Positions 43,977 through 53,277 are shown, counted from the stretch's first letter. The stretch is 64,000 bases of DNA from Peptoniphilaceae bacterium (GCA_030152565.1 JASLJE010000004.1:77038-141037); one strand, 5' to 3'. Program-made: numbers and translations. Notes: generated from the letters alone by a model not told the origin.

Positions 43977-45138
43977 AGGGTTGGTTAAGATACTCCCTCT
44001 TCCTATTTTTAGGATCTTTCAAGCAGTAAAGGTTATAGGCCCTGTAGTCTAGACCTAGGATCTTTTGATTGTAGGGATCTAGTTTGGCCAAGTCCTTGGG
44101 CTTGTTGATGATTTCAAGGGATGATTTTTCCTTTATCATGGCCAAAAGCTGGGTTCCTTTTTTATTAAAGGCCAGAGGCTTAATATAGTTGATTTGGGAA
44201 ATAGAGTCCACATCAGTTTGGTCCAGGTCCAAAATATAGTTAAGGACAAAACGCCTTAGCCTGGACTTGGAATATCTCTTATTGTGGGACAGGTCTATCA
44301 TGGCCTCCAGGCTGCTAGAAAAGTTCTTTTTTAAAAGATTCAACATGCCGTTTTCATAGCCTGGTGTTTTCTCAGGAGACTTGTTTTCTATAAAGGCCAG
44401 GTAGTAGAAAATATGGCTATAGTCATCCAGGCTGGGTGGCCTAGATACTAGGATTTTTTCATAAAGGTCCTGGGCTAGGTAGGACGATACGTCTTCCTGG
44501 TTTAGGATGGCCCTTCTAAGGGCTGTGGCTGATTGAAAACCTGGACCCTTTATAGTCTCTTCACTGTAGTTGGCACCAGACCTTACTATAGGGTAGATAT
44601 CCATAGGGCTTTTAAGTCGGGCAAGAGCCTTAATATATTCAAAAGCCAGAGTGTTATTGGCCAAAAAAATATTTGGATCTATGGAGGGATCCAATTCCTC
44701 TACAGCCAGGCTATAGGCTTTTTTATAAGAAAGTCCTTGACTTATATGGTAGTTAACCTTATTATTAATTTCGTCTTGAAAATTTTTCTCAAGACTTATA
44801 ATTTTTTTAAAGTTAGAAAAGTCCATACTTTCATAACCAAATGAGAGATGGGTGCAAATATTAAGTTTATTTAATATTTCAATAGAACCAGAAGAAAAGT
44901 ATTGAGCGCTTTGTAAGGACAGGATTGTTGGCATTTCTAAAACCAGGTCTACCCCATTTAAAATGGCGGATTCAGCCCGGTCAAACTTAGATATGAACGA
45001 TGGTTCACCTCTTTGGACAAAGGATCCACTCATGAATGCGATAACAAAAGATTCATTATTTTTTTTGATTTGATCGATTTGATAGATGTGGCCCTTGTGT
45101 AGGGGATTGTATTCAGAAATGATTGAAAACACTTGCAT
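43957..45138 (-). CDS. tmcAL: tRNA(Met) cytidine acetate ligase TmcAL (YlbM)
   Basis: Enzyme that makes N4-acetylcytidine at the wobble position of elongator tRNA-Met from acetate and ATP. The nucleotidyltransferase motif SEYNPLHKGH (near residue 8) and FMSGSFVQRGEPS (near 37) identify the family. AAGGAAGG upstream supports the start at 45138, giving 393 residues; a 26-residue extension would cover the divergent promoter. It is divergent from ackA, whose pathway concerns acetate. In Bacillus ylbM also stands near rsmD-coaD and rpmF. Confidence 0.93.
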   Translation of the reverse strand: MQVFSIISEYNPLHKGHIYQIDQIKKNNESFVIAFMSGSFVQRGEPSFISKFDRAESAILNGVDLVLEMPTILSLQSAQYFSSGSIEILNKLNICTHLSFGYESMDFSNFKKIISLEKNFQDEINNKVNYHISQGLSYKKAYSLAVEELDPSIDPNIFLANNTLAFEYIKALARLKSPMDIYPIVRSGANYSEETIKGPGFQSATALRRAILNQEDVSSYLAQDLYEKILVSRPPSLDDYSHIFYYLAFIENKSPEKTPGYENGMLNLLKKNFSSSLEAMIDLSHNKRYSKSRLRRFVLNYILDLDQTDVDSISQINYIKPLAFNKKGTQLLAMIKEKSSLEIINKPKDLAKLDPYNQKILGLDYRAYNLYCLKDPKNRKREYLNQPFISLDR

Positions 45139-45160
45139 AACTTTTATTTCCTTCCTTACT

Positions 45161-45189
45161 TTGATATAATCAATACGGTTAAATATAAT
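45161..45189 (+). promoter_or_regulatory. Promoter of ackA
   Basis: TTGATA (45161-45166), 17-bp spacer, TATAAT (45184-45189). The leader is short, about 20 nt, before AAGGAG at 45201. The same first element also reads TGATATAAT, an alternative extended -10. Confidence 0.75.
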
Positions 45190-45214
45190 TATACACATTA
45201 AAGGAGAGTTAGTC

Positions 45215-46408
45215 ATGTTAATATTAGTAATTAATAGTGGTAGTTCATCCCTTAAATATCAATTATTTAATATGGATGAAAAGACAGTTGTCGGAAAAGG
45301 TCTAGTAGAAAGAATAGGTATAGAAGGTTCAGTTCTTACCCATAAAAAAGATGGTAAGGAGTATGTTATAGAAACTCCAATGCCAACCCATAATGAGGCA
45401 GTTAGAAACGTATTTGACGCTTTAGTTAACGAAGAATATGGCTTGGTTGAATCCATGGAAGAAATTGGTGCTATAGGTCATAGAATCGTTCACGGTGGTG
45501 AAATTACAGATTCTACCCTAATAGATGAAGCATTAAAAGAAAAGGTTAGAGAGTATGCTAAATTTGCTCCACTACACAACCCAGCAGGACTTGCAGGAGT
45601 TGAAGCTTGTGAAACCTTATTACCAGGTAAGCCAAATGTGGCAGTATTTGATACATCCTTCCACCAAACTATGCCAGCATCAAGTTATATGTATGGACTT
45701 CCATATGAAACTTATGAAAAACATGGTATTAGAAAATATGGTTTCCACGGAACTAGCCATAAGTATATAACAAAGAGAACAGCAGAAATTCTAGGTAAAA
45801 ACCCAGAAGACTTAAACTTAATCACAGTTCACCTAGGTAACGGTTCAAGTTTAGCTGCAGTTAAAAATGGTAAATCAGTAGATACTACTATGGGACTTAC
45901 ACCATTAGAAGGACTAATCATGGGGACTAGATCAGGAGATTTGGATCCAGCAGTACTTACTTTCCTAATGCAAGCAGAAGATATGGATGCTAAGGAATTA
46001 GACAACCTATTAAACAAGGAATCTGGAGTTTTGGGTATAAGTGGAGTATCAAGTGACTTTAGAGACTTGGAAGAAGCAAGTGATGCAGGTAATGAAAGAG
46101 CAGGCCTAGCTTTAGATATGTTTATCAAGAGAACAAGAAGATTCTTAGGAGCTTACTTGGTTGAATTAGGTCATGTGGACGCTATTGCCTTTGCAGGTGG
46201 TATAGGTGAAAACTCAGATACTATGAGAGCTAGTTTAATGAAAGATTTAGAAAGCTTTGGCATAGTATTAGATGAAAACAAAAATAACGGTTTAAGAGGA
46301 AAAGACGCTATAATTTCTTCAGATGATTCAAAGGTTAAGATACTAGTTGTACCAACAGATGAAGAGCTTATGATAGCTATGGACACTCTTAATATTGTAG
46401 AAAAATAA
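45215..46408 (+). CDS. ackA: Acetate kinase
   Basis: Converts acetyl phosphate and ADP to acetate and ATP, the main ATP-yielding step of acetate fermentation. The N-terminal VINSGSSSLKYQLF, the KYGFHGTSHKYI signature near residue 173 and AFAGGIGENS near 324 are diagnostic. 397 residues is standard. It has its own near-consensus promoter and, just after its stop, the promoter of rpmF. pta is not adjacent. Codon use appears biased toward AGA, suggestive of high expression. Confidence 0.97.
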   Translation: MLILVINSGSSSLKYQLFNMDEKTVVGKGLVERIGIEGSVLTHKKDGKEYVIETPMPTHNEAVRNVFDALVNEEYGLVESMEEIGAIGHRIVHGGEITDSTLIDEALKEKVREYAKFAPLHNPAGLAGVEACETLLPGKPNVAVFDTSFHQTMPASSYMYGLPYETYEKHGIRKYGFHGTSHKYITKRTAEILGKNPEDLNLITVHLGNGSSLAAVKNGKSVDTTMGLTPLEGLIMGTRSGDLDPAVLTFLMQAEDMDAKELDNLLNKESGVLGISGVSSDFRDLEEASDAGNERAGLALDMFIKRTRRFLGAYLVELGHVDAIAFAGGIGENSDTMRASLMKDLESFGIVLDENKNNGLRGKDAIISSDDSKVKILVVPTDEELMIAMDTLNIVEK

Positions 46409-46437
46409 TTGACAAATTAACCTAAAATAGGTATAAT
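46409..46437 (+). promoter_or_regulatory. Consensus promoter of rpmF
   Basis: Perfect hexamers TTGACA (46409-46414) and TATAAT (46432-46437) with a 17-bp spacer, starting at the base after the ackA stop. It gives a leader of about 60 nt containing a hairpin. Confidence 0.92.
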
Positions 46438-46458
46438 CACATTTGTTATAGTTTAGTA

Positions 46459-46482
46459 ATATTACATTTTAAAGTGTAATAT
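46459..46482 (+). other. Hairpin in the rpmF 5' leader
   Basis: Eight-bp perfect inverted repeat (46459-46466 with 46475-46482), extendable by two pairs, in the rpmF leader and just upstream of the AAGGGGGTG ribosome binding site. There is no U-run. A stability or autoregulatory role is possible but unproven. Confidence 0.55.
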
Positions 46483-46504
46483 ATAAGATAAAGGGGGTGT
46501 TAAT

Positions 46505-46684
46505 ATGGCAGTACCAAAGAGAAAAACATCTAAAGCAAAAAGAGATTCAAGAAGAGCTTCAGCCTATAGACTAGGTAAAGCGACATTTGTAGAATGTCCA
46601 AATTGCCATGAACCAAAGTTACCACATAGAGTATGTAGAAGCTGTGGTCATTATGATAGCAAGGAAGTTATAACTGTGGAATAA
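46505..46684 (+). CDS. rpmF: Ribosomal protein L32 (zinc-binding form)
   Basis: A 59-residue large-subunit protein with the family start MAVPKRKTSKAKRDSRRA and a complete zinc ribbon, CPNC (residues 31-34) and CRSC (44-47). It is a C+ type, like L28 at 37057. It has a perfect consensus promoter and its own terminator, so it is a monocistronic unit between ackA and plsX. The DUF177 (yceD) gene that normally precedes rpmF is absent. Confidence 0.97.
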   Translation: MAVPKRKTSKAKRDSRRASAYRLGKATFVECPNCHEPKLPHRVCRSCGHYDSKEVITVE

Positions 46685-46709
46685 GATAGTGTTTACACTA
46701 TCTTTTTTT
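46684..46709 (+). terminator. Intrinsic terminator of rpmF
   Basis: Eight-bp stem (46684-46691 with 46696-46703), TTTA loop, seven-U tail. It begins at the last base of the rpmF stop codon. Confidence 0.93.
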
Positions 46710-46762
46710 CATACCTATTTTAACCTGGATATGGTAAAATATAGATAAGGTTGGAGGTAGGT

Positions 46763-47752
46763 ATGAAAATAATTATAGATACTTTAGGATCTGATTTAGG
46801 CTACGAGGAGCTAGTAAAGGGCAGTCTTATGGCAAGAAAGGCCAGGCCTATGGACCTGTGTTTTGTCGGGCCTGAAGAAGAAATAAAAAACATAATAAGA
46901 AAAGAAGATATCGATGAGAAGGAATTTGACTATATAGATACCAGTGTTTATATAGCAAATGATGAAGACCCAGCCAGGTCTTTGAGAAGGAAAAAAGATT
47001 CATCGACTGTTTTAGGTTTAAATAGATTAAATGAAGAAGGCTATGATGGCTTTGTCTCAGCAGGAAGCACTGGGGGACTTCTGGCAGGAGGCCTTTTTAT
47101 TACTAAGAGAATAGACCAGATAGATAGGGCAGTTCTAGGAGCCACTTTACCTAATTCACATGGGGGAACAGTTTTGGTAGATACGGGAGCCAATATGGAC
47201 ACCAAGCCTGATTTTTTAAGGCAGTTTGCCATTATGGGTTCAGTCTATGCCAATAAGACCATGGACAAGCCTAGTCCCAAGGTTTATTTATTAAATGTTG
47301 GGGAAGAGGAAGGCAAGGGAGACTTAAGGTCTAAGGAGACCTATAAGCTTTTGGAAGAAAACAAGCACTTAAACTTCTGTGGAAATATTGAAGCCAGAGA
47401 TATGTTGACAGGTAAGGCCGATGTTATAGTGACTGATGGTTTTGCAGGTAATGTTGCCCTAAAGAGTTTAGAGGGGATGGCAGGACTCTTATCCAAGGAG
47501 CTAAAGGAGGCTGTTTACTCGTCCTTTAAGACCAAGCTAGGTGGACTCTTATTAAAATCAACATTAAAAGACGTAGCAAAAAAATATAATTATAAAGAGG
47601 TGGGAGGAGCGCCACTTTTGGGAGTTAAAAAACCCATATTTAAAGCTCATGGAAGTTCAGACAAGAAAGCCTTTATGAATGCAGTCTTAAAATGTGTCGA
47701 ATTTGCAGAAAATGATATAATTGGAGAAATTGAAAGGGAGATAGGAGAATAA
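46763..47752 (+). CDS. plsX: Phosphate acyltransferase PlsX
   Basis: Peripheral membrane enzyme that makes acyl phosphate from acyl-ACP for phospholipid synthesis. The Rossmann-like N-terminus carries IIIDTLGSDLG where the family usually has DAMGGD, so the second half of that motif differs. SAGSTGGLLAGGLF near residue 97 and VDTGANMD near 135 are conserved, as is TDGFAGNVALK near 226. GGAGG selects ATG 46763 (329 residues) over a TTG at 46751. An extended -10 (TGG-TAAAAT, 46732-46740) may start the transcript. acpP follows after one base. No fapR or fab genes intervene. Confidence 0.92.
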   Translation: MKIIIDTLGSDLGYEELVKGSLMARKARPMDLCFVGPEEEIKNIIRKEDIDEKEFDYIDTSVYIANDEDPARSLRRKKDSSTVLGLNRLNEEGYDGFVSAGSTGGLLAGGLFITKRIDQIDRAVLGATLPNSHGGTVLVDTGANMDTKPDFLRQFAIMGSVYANKTMDKPSPKVYLLNVGEEEGKGDLRSKETYKLLEENKHLNFCGNIEARDMLTGKADVIVTDGFAGNVALKSLEGMAGLLSKELKEAVYSSFKTKLGGLLLKSTLKDVAKKYNYKEVGGAPLLGVKKPIFKAHGSSDKKAFMNAVLKCVEFAENDIIGEIEREIGE

Positions 47753-47753
47753 G

Positions 47754-47975
47754 ATGGTAGAAGAAAAAATTGTAGATTTAATAAAAAAAGAATTAGATGT
47801 GGATGACTTTGACTTGGATGCCAATTTGGTTAATAAGTATGAAATAGACTCAATAGGATTATTAGACTTTATAATGACTGTAGAAGAAGAGTTTGATATT
47901 GAATTTGAAGATGATGAGTTGGAAGAAATTGAATCAGCAAGGGATGTTATCAGTCTAGTGGAGAGCAAATTATAA
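47754..47975 (+). CDS. acpP: Acyl carrier protein
   Basis: A 73-residue acidic helical carrier. The phosphopantetheine attachment site reads DSIGLLDF, with Ser33 as the modified residue; the usual motif is DSL, a conservative change. It lies between plsX, its client enzyme, and rnc, the conserved order in Bacillota. Only one ACP is in the window. Confidence 0.95.
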   Translation: MVEEKIVDLIKKELDVDDFDLDANLVNKYEIDSIGLLDFIMTVEEEFDIEFEDDELEEIESARDVISLVESKL

Positions 47976-47988
47976 GCGGTATAGAAAA

Positions 47989-48711
47989 ATGAATATTAGT
48001 GAGCAAAGAATTAATGAATTAGGTGAATTTGAGAAGTTACTAGGTTATGAATTCATGGATAAGAGCTTATTAAACCAGGCTTTTATCCATAGTTCTTATG
48101 CCAATGAAAATGAAAAATTTAAAAACTACTTTAATGAGAGATTGGAATTTTTAGGAGATGCGGTTTTAGAATTAGTTTTTACAGAAATTCTCTATAAGAA
48201 TTTTTCTCATAAAGATGAAGGTTACTTGACCAAGTTAAGGTCTAAGTTGGTTTGTGAAAAGTCTTTTTCTTGTATAGCAGATGAACTACACTTAAGTAAG
48301 TATTTACTTCTAGGCAAGGGAGAAGAGGCCACAGGTGGTAGGGATAGATCATCCATAAAGGCAGACACTTTTGAAGCCTTGTCAGGAGCAATTTATCTGG
48401 ACTCAGGCTATAAGAGTATCTATAGCTTGGTGGAAGAGAACTTTAACCATATAGTTCAAGATCAAAAAACCAATCACAATGGTTTTGTTGACTACAAGTC
48501 CAGACTACAGGAATACTTACATAAAAATAAGATTTATGAATTTAAATATATTTTATGTAAAGAGGAAGGCCTTCCTCACGACAAGACATTTTATATAGAT
48601 GTATATGTAAATTCAAGAAAGATTAGTTCAGGCAAGGGCAAGAATAAGAAGGAAGCTGAGCAAAGCGCAGCCAAGAAGGCCTTGGAATTTTACGGAGTAT
48701 TACATGACTAA
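47989..48711 (+). CDS. rnc: Ribonuclease III
   Basis: Double-stranded RNA endonuclease for rRNA and mRNA processing. The RNase III signature ERLEFLGDAVLEL is near residue 46, with a second acidic site near 122 (KADTFEALSGAIY). A C-terminal dsRNA-binding domain covers about 163-238 and ends in the Lys/Ala-rich KNKKEAEQSAAKKALEF. 240 residues is typical. The ribosome binding site is weak. It overlaps the next gene by eight bases. Confidence 0.96.
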   Translation: MNISEQRINELGEFEKLLGYEFMDKSLLNQAFIHSSYANENEKFKNYFNERLEFLGDAVLELVFTEILYKNFSHKDEGYLTKLRSKLVCEKSFSCIADELHLSKYLLLGKGEEATGGRDRSSIKADTFEALSGAIYLDSGYKSIYSLVEENFNHIVQDQKTNHNGFVDYKSRLQEYLHKNKIYEFKYILCKEEGLPHDKTFYIDVYVNSRKISSGKGKNKKEAEQSAAKKALEFYGVLHD

Positions 48712-49747
48712 GAAAAGATATATAGCCCCTGTTTTTGTACCACATTTGGGTTGTCCCAATGACTGTATCTTTTGTAACCAAAAGAAAATAACCAACCACA
48801 AGCAGGCTGTGGACAAGAAGGATGTAATAGAGAGTATTGAGTCCTATAGAAGGTATTTCCCAGACCAAGGGGCAGAGAGGGAAATAGCCTTTTTTGGAGG
48901 ATCTTTTACAGCCATTGACTATGATGCCATGGTGGACTACTTAAAAATTGCCAAGTCCTATAAGGACCAGGGCCTAATTGAATATATTAGACTATCAACC
49001 AGGCCAGATGCCATTGATAAAAAAATCTTGGACACCCTAAAGTTCTATAGTGTAGACATTATAGAGCTGGGTGTCCAATCAATGCATGACCAGGTTTTAA
49101 TGGCCAATAATAGGGGCCATGATGTGGAGTCAGTTTATAGGGCCAGTCAAATGATAAAAGACTATGGCTTTATTTTAGGTCATCAAATCATGCCAGGACT
49201 TTATAAGGACAGTAAGGAACTTATCAGGGATACAGCCAGACAGCTAGTGGAGATAGGACCGGATATAGTTAGGATTTATCCGACCCTTGTTATTACCAAT
49301 ACCAGGCTAGAAGAACTCTATAGGGCAGGTCTTTATGATCCCTTAACAGTTGAAGAGGCAGTGGATATATCCAAGGAGCTTTTAATCCTCTTTAGGGAAA
49401 ACTCTATCCAGGTTATAAGAATAGGCCTTCAGCCTACAGATAATATAACCTTGGGAAAAGACGTGGTGGCAGGACCCTTCCATCCATCCATGAGATCCTT
49501 GGTAGAAGAGTCTATATATTATGATATTTTAGACCAGGCCTTTGACAAGTATAAAGTGGAAGACCTGGATGAACTGGAAGTTTATGTAGACCAGTCTAAA
49601 ATGTCCTATATAGTGGGCAATAAGGGAAAAAACAGGGATAAATTAAAGGAAAAATACAGGATAAAGAACATAAAGTATAAGGGCATAAAGGAAGAGGCTC
49701 TCTATATTTTACTAGATGATAGGAAGATAGAATTAGGTGTAGTATGA
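48704..49747 (+). CDS. Elp3-like radical SAM protein (no acetyltransferase domain)
   Basis: Radical SAM protein of 347 residues with canonical C17-x3-C21-x2-C24, followed by FFGGSFTAID (near 63), RLSTRPDAI (near 96) and ELGVQSMHD (near 117), all resembling the Elp3 radical SAM domain. The GNAT domain of true Elp3 is missing; the last 90 residues are instead a small unclassified domain. It sits between rnc and smc, overlapping both (8 and 4 bases), a placement common in clostridia. The substrate is unknown; a tRNA target is only a suggestion from the Elp3 likeness. Confidence 0.85.
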   Translation: MTKKRYIAPVFVPHLGCPNDCIFCNQKKITNHKQAVDKKDVIESIESYRRYFPDQGAEREIAFFGGSFTAIDYDAMVDYLKIAKSYKDQGLIEYIRLSTRPDAIDKKILDTLKFYSVDIIELGVQSMHDQVLMANNRGHDVESVYRASQMIKDYGFILGHQIMPGLYKDSKELIRDTARQLVEIGPDIVRIYPTLVITNTRLEELYRAGLYDPLTVEEAVDISKELLILFRENSIQVIRIGLQPTDNITLGKDVVAGPFHPSMRSLVEESIYYDILDQAFDKYKVEDLDELEVYVDQSKMSYIVGNKGKNRDKLKEKYRIKNIKYKGIKEEALYILLDDRKIELGVV

Positions 49748-52700
49748 GATTAAATTATTTGGAGTTATATGGATTTAAGTCCTTTGCAGACAAGTCTAAA
49801 TTAACATTTGAAAAAAATATATCTGCCATAGTAGGTCCCAATGGATCAGGCAAGTCCAATATCTCTGATGCCATCAGGTGGGTCCTAGGGGAACAGTCAG
49901 TTAAAAGCCTTAGGGGAACTCGGATGGAAGATGTTATCTTTGCTGGAACAGATGAAAAAAAGCCTATGAATATGGCCCAGGTAACCATATCTTTTGACAA
50001 TAAGTCAGGGCTTATTCCCTTGGCCTTTGACCAGGTAAATGTTACCAGAAGGGTCTATAGGAGTGGAGAGTCTGAGTACTTAATCAATAATTCCCAGGTT
50101 AGGTTAAGGGATATAAAGGAAATATTTTTAGATACAGGTATAGGCAAGGACGGCTATTCTATAATTGGACAAGGGAGAATTGACGATATCCTAAGTTCTA
50201 GAAATGAGGATAGAAGATACATATTTGAAGAGGCCTGTGGTATATCTAAGTACAAGTATAAGAAGACTGATTCTGAAAGAAAGCTCCTTAAAAATGAAGA
50301 GCATTTAAAGGAAATAAGAGCAGAGTTAAAAATAAAGACCCAGGAAGTGGAAATCCTTGAAAAACAAGCTCAAAATGCCAGGGAAGGTATTAGGCTAACC
50401 AGGCTTTTAGAGGAAAAGGAACTTGTTTTATTAAAGTTTAATATGGATAAGTCCAAGAGGGAAATAGACAAATTAAGTCAGGCCATAGAAGATTTACAGG
50501 GCCAATATGATTTTTCTAAAAAAGAATATGAAAAATACTTTAATAAAATAAATCCCATAGAAGACCAACTGGCAGGTCTTGAAAAAGACTTGGAAGAGGC
50601 TAGAGAGTCCTTTAATAGGTTGGAAAGAGCCCTGCAAAAAAATGATGGAGATAGGAAACTACTGGAAGAAAAAAATAATTTTCACAAGTTGGACATAGAT
50701 AGGATTGAAAAAACTAATGAAAATAGAAATGATAAATTTATAGAAAACCTGAAAAAACTTGATGAAAACAAGAAAAAACTTGGAGACTTAAAAAGAAGTA
50801 TTGAAGATAGGAAACTAGACTTGTCCAGGGGAAAAAAAGCCCAGGACAAGCTCCTTCTAGCCAGTCAGGACCAGGCTAAAAAAATAGCCAGCTACCAGGC
50901 CAGGCAAAAGGTTCTTATAGACAGACTAAACCAGTTAAAAATGGACAAGCATACCCACTTGGAGATGGAAAAGTCCAATGAAAAGGTCAAGGAAGATTCT
51001 ATAAGAGAGTTAAATCAATTAAGATATAAGATTAGGGAAGGGCAAAAAGACCTGGAAGACTTAAGATTAAAGGAGAAGGACTTGGAAAAGGACCTGGAAG
51101 ATATCTTATCAGGTCTAGCAAATGAAGAGACAAGGAGCAAGGATCTAGAAGAGACCATGGAAAGGATCTATATGGACCTTAATGAGGGGAAAAATAAGCT
51201 TTACAAGCTCCAATCCAAGGAAGGACTTTTATATTCCATATATAAGAGTTATGACGGCTACTATAAGCCAGTACAAAGACTTTTAACAGATGCTGATAAA
51301 AACCCTCAAATCAAGGAAAAGATAGTAGGGGTTTTGGCTGATCTGATAGAGGTAAGCCCTAGCTACCAGCTAGCCATAGACGTAAGTTTGGGATCTGCCC
51401 TTCAAAATATAGTTGTAAAGGATGAAGAAGACGCCAAGTTTTTAATCGACTATATTAAGAAAAAAAATTATGGAAGGATTACCTTCCTACCCATTAGTAA
51501 GATAGGATCTAGAAGGCAGGAAAGACCAGAAGATCCTCTAATCATAGATCTAGCTTCCAATTTGATAAGCTATGACCCTAGAATAGAAAAGATAATTTAT
51601 CACTATTTGGCCAGAACCATAATAGTCAAGGACTTGGCTTCAGCCATAGACCTATCTAAGAGGGTAAGAAACTATAGGTTGGTTACCCTGGATGGGGAAA
51701 TAATAAACTCTTGGGGATCCATGGTAGGTGGAAATCTCTACAAGAAGGAAACCAATAGTTTGATTAATAGGAAAAAAGAAATCAAGGACTTGAGAAAAAC
51801 TATTGAAGGCTTAAAGACAGATCTTAAATCCCAGGAAGAAAACTATTTAATGGTCAAGGAAGATTTTAAGAAAAGTGAAGCCTTAATCCTTGAAAAAAAC
51901 CAGGCTAGAAAAAAGCTTAAGGAAGAGTTCTTTAAGCTTAAGGACCAGGACAAGGAAGCCATACTAGAACTTAACTACTTGGAAAAAAGACAGGACCAGC
52001 TAGACAGTCAAATAAAGTCCTTAAATAATGACCATGTCATAAATGAGGAAGAGATTGGCAACCTGGAAAGTGTCTTAAAAAAGGTGGATAGGGATATAGA
52101 AAGACTGACTGATGAAAAAACCAAGACCAGTCAGGAAGAAAGAGAAAAAGAAAGAGAAATAATCCAGTTGGAAAATAAGTTGGAAATACTTAGAAGAGAC
52201 TGGGAAATAGTTGAAAACAAGGTAGAAGACCTAAGCATAGAAAATGAAGATATCAAGGCAAGTGAAAAAAGAGAAGGCCAGATTCTAGAGGAATTAAGAC
52301 AGGAGCTTAGGACTAATAAGTCTAAAATAGAAGATTTGGAAAAGGCCAAGTTGGACCAAGAAAGAAGGCTGGAAAAGACCAGCTTAGATATAGAAAGTCT
52401 GGAAGAAAAAATAGCAGGTGTAGAGGAAGAAACCAAGAAGGATAGGGCCTATATGGATAAATTATCCCAGGACCTACTGGATTTGGAAAAGAAACTTTAC
52501 CAAAAGGAACTTAGGAGAACCAATGAGGCTGAAAGGTCTCAGGAAGCCCTAGAAGCCTTTCTAATAGATTATTCTATGGAGAAGGACTACCTGGAAGAAA
52601 GACTTGAGAAACTTAAGCCTGGTCAGGTAGAAAGAAAAGAAATCAATGATATAAAGGGGCAATTGGCCAAAATTGGATTTTTCAATCCAGAAAAAATTGA

Positions 52701-53277
52701 CCAGTATGAAAAAGACCAAAAGGAACTGGCATTTTTAGAAAGCCAATATGATGATCTGGTAAAAACTAGAGAGGATATTTTATCCATGATTAGAAGGCTG
52801 GAAGCAGAAATGAGACTGGCATTTAATGAAAGTTTTGGCCTAATAAATGAAAAGTTCCAAGAAATATTTGCCATTCTCTTTGACGGAGGTCAGGCAGAGT
52901 TGATCTTAGACAGTGACGATGTTCTAAATGCGGGTATAGAAATAGTGGCCAAGCCACCAGGAAAGAAACTAAAGAGTATAGGTCTTTTATCCGGAGGGGA
53001 AAAGTCCCTTACAGCAGTAGCCCTACTCTTTGCCATATTTGAAATTAATCCAGCCCCATTTTGCGTCCTAGATGAGATAGATGCAGCCCTAGATGAGGCC
53101 AATATAAACAAGTATATAAATTATTTAAAGTCTATGACCGACAAGACCCAGTTTGTAATTATAACCCATAGGAAGACAACCATGGAAATGGCAGAAATTC
53201 TCTATGGTGTTACCATGGAGGACAAGGGGGTTTCCAAGGTAATAACTTTAGCATTTGATGATTATAAGGAGGAGTAA
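49744..53277 (+). CDS. smc: Chromosome partition protein SMC
   Basis: Structural maintenance of chromosomes ATPase. Walker A GPNGSGKSN is at residues 31-39; the N-terminal head is followed by a long coiled coil, the hinge (about 500-650), a returning coiled coil, and the C-terminal head with the LLSGGEKSLTA signature near 1080 and Walker B CVLDEIDAALDEAN just after. 1177 residues is the usual size. It abuts ftsY and overlaps the radical SAM gene by four bases. scpA and scpB are not in the window. Confidence 0.97.
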   Translation: MRLNYLELYGFKSFADKSKLTFEKNISAIVGPNGSGKSNISDAIRWVLGEQSVKSLRGTRMEDVIFAGTDEKKPMNMAQVTISFDNKSGLIPLAFDQVNVTRRVYRSGESEYLINNSQVRLRDIKEIFLDTGIGKDGYSIIGQGRIDDILSSRNEDRRYIFEEACGISKYKYKKTDSERKLLKNEEHLKEIRAELKIKTQEVEILEKQAQNAREGIRLTRLLEEKELVLLKFNMDKSKREIDKLSQAIEDLQGQYDFSKKEYEKYFNKINPIEDQLAGLEKDLEEARESFNRLERALQKNDGDRKLLEEKNNFHKLDIDRIEKTNENRNDKFIENLKKLDENKKKLGDLKRSIEDRKLDLSRGKKAQDKLLLASQDQAKKIASYQARQKVLIDRLNQLKMDKHTHLEMEKSNEKVKEDSIRELNQLRYKIREGQKDLEDLRLKEKDLEKDLEDILSGLANEETRSKDLEETMERIYMDLNEGKNKLYKLQSKEGLLYSIYKSYDGYYKPVQRLLTDADKNPQIKEKIVGVLADLIEVSPSYQLAIDVSLGSALQNIVVKDEEDAKFLIDYIKKKNYGRITFLPISKIGSRRQERPEDPLIIDLASNLISYDPRIEKIIYHYLARTIIVKDLASAIDLSKRVRNYRLVTLDGEIINSWGSMVGGNLYKKETNSLINRKKEIKDLRKTIEGLKTDLKSQEENYLMVKEDFKKSEALILEKNQARKKLKEEFFKLKDQDKEAILELNYLEKRQDQLDSQIKSLNNDHVINEEEIGNLESVLKKVDRDIERLTDEKTKTSQEEREKEREIIQLENKLEILRRDWEIVENKVEDLSIENEDIKASEKREGQILEELRQELRTNKSKIEDLEKAKLDQERRLEKTSLDIESLEEKIAGVEEETKKDRAYMDKLSQDLLDLEKKLYQKELRRTNEAERSQEALEAFLIDYSMEKDYLEERLEKLKPGQVERKEINDIKGQLAKIGFFNPEKIDQYEKDQKELAFLESQYDDLVKTREDILSMIRRLEAEMRLAFNESFGLINEKFQEIFAILFDGGQAELILDSDDVLNAGIEIVAKPPGKKLKSIGLLSGGEKSLTAVALLFAIFEINPAPFCVLDEIDAALDEANINKYINYLKSMTDKTQFVIITHRKTTMEMAEILYGVTMEDKGVSKVITLAFDDYKEE

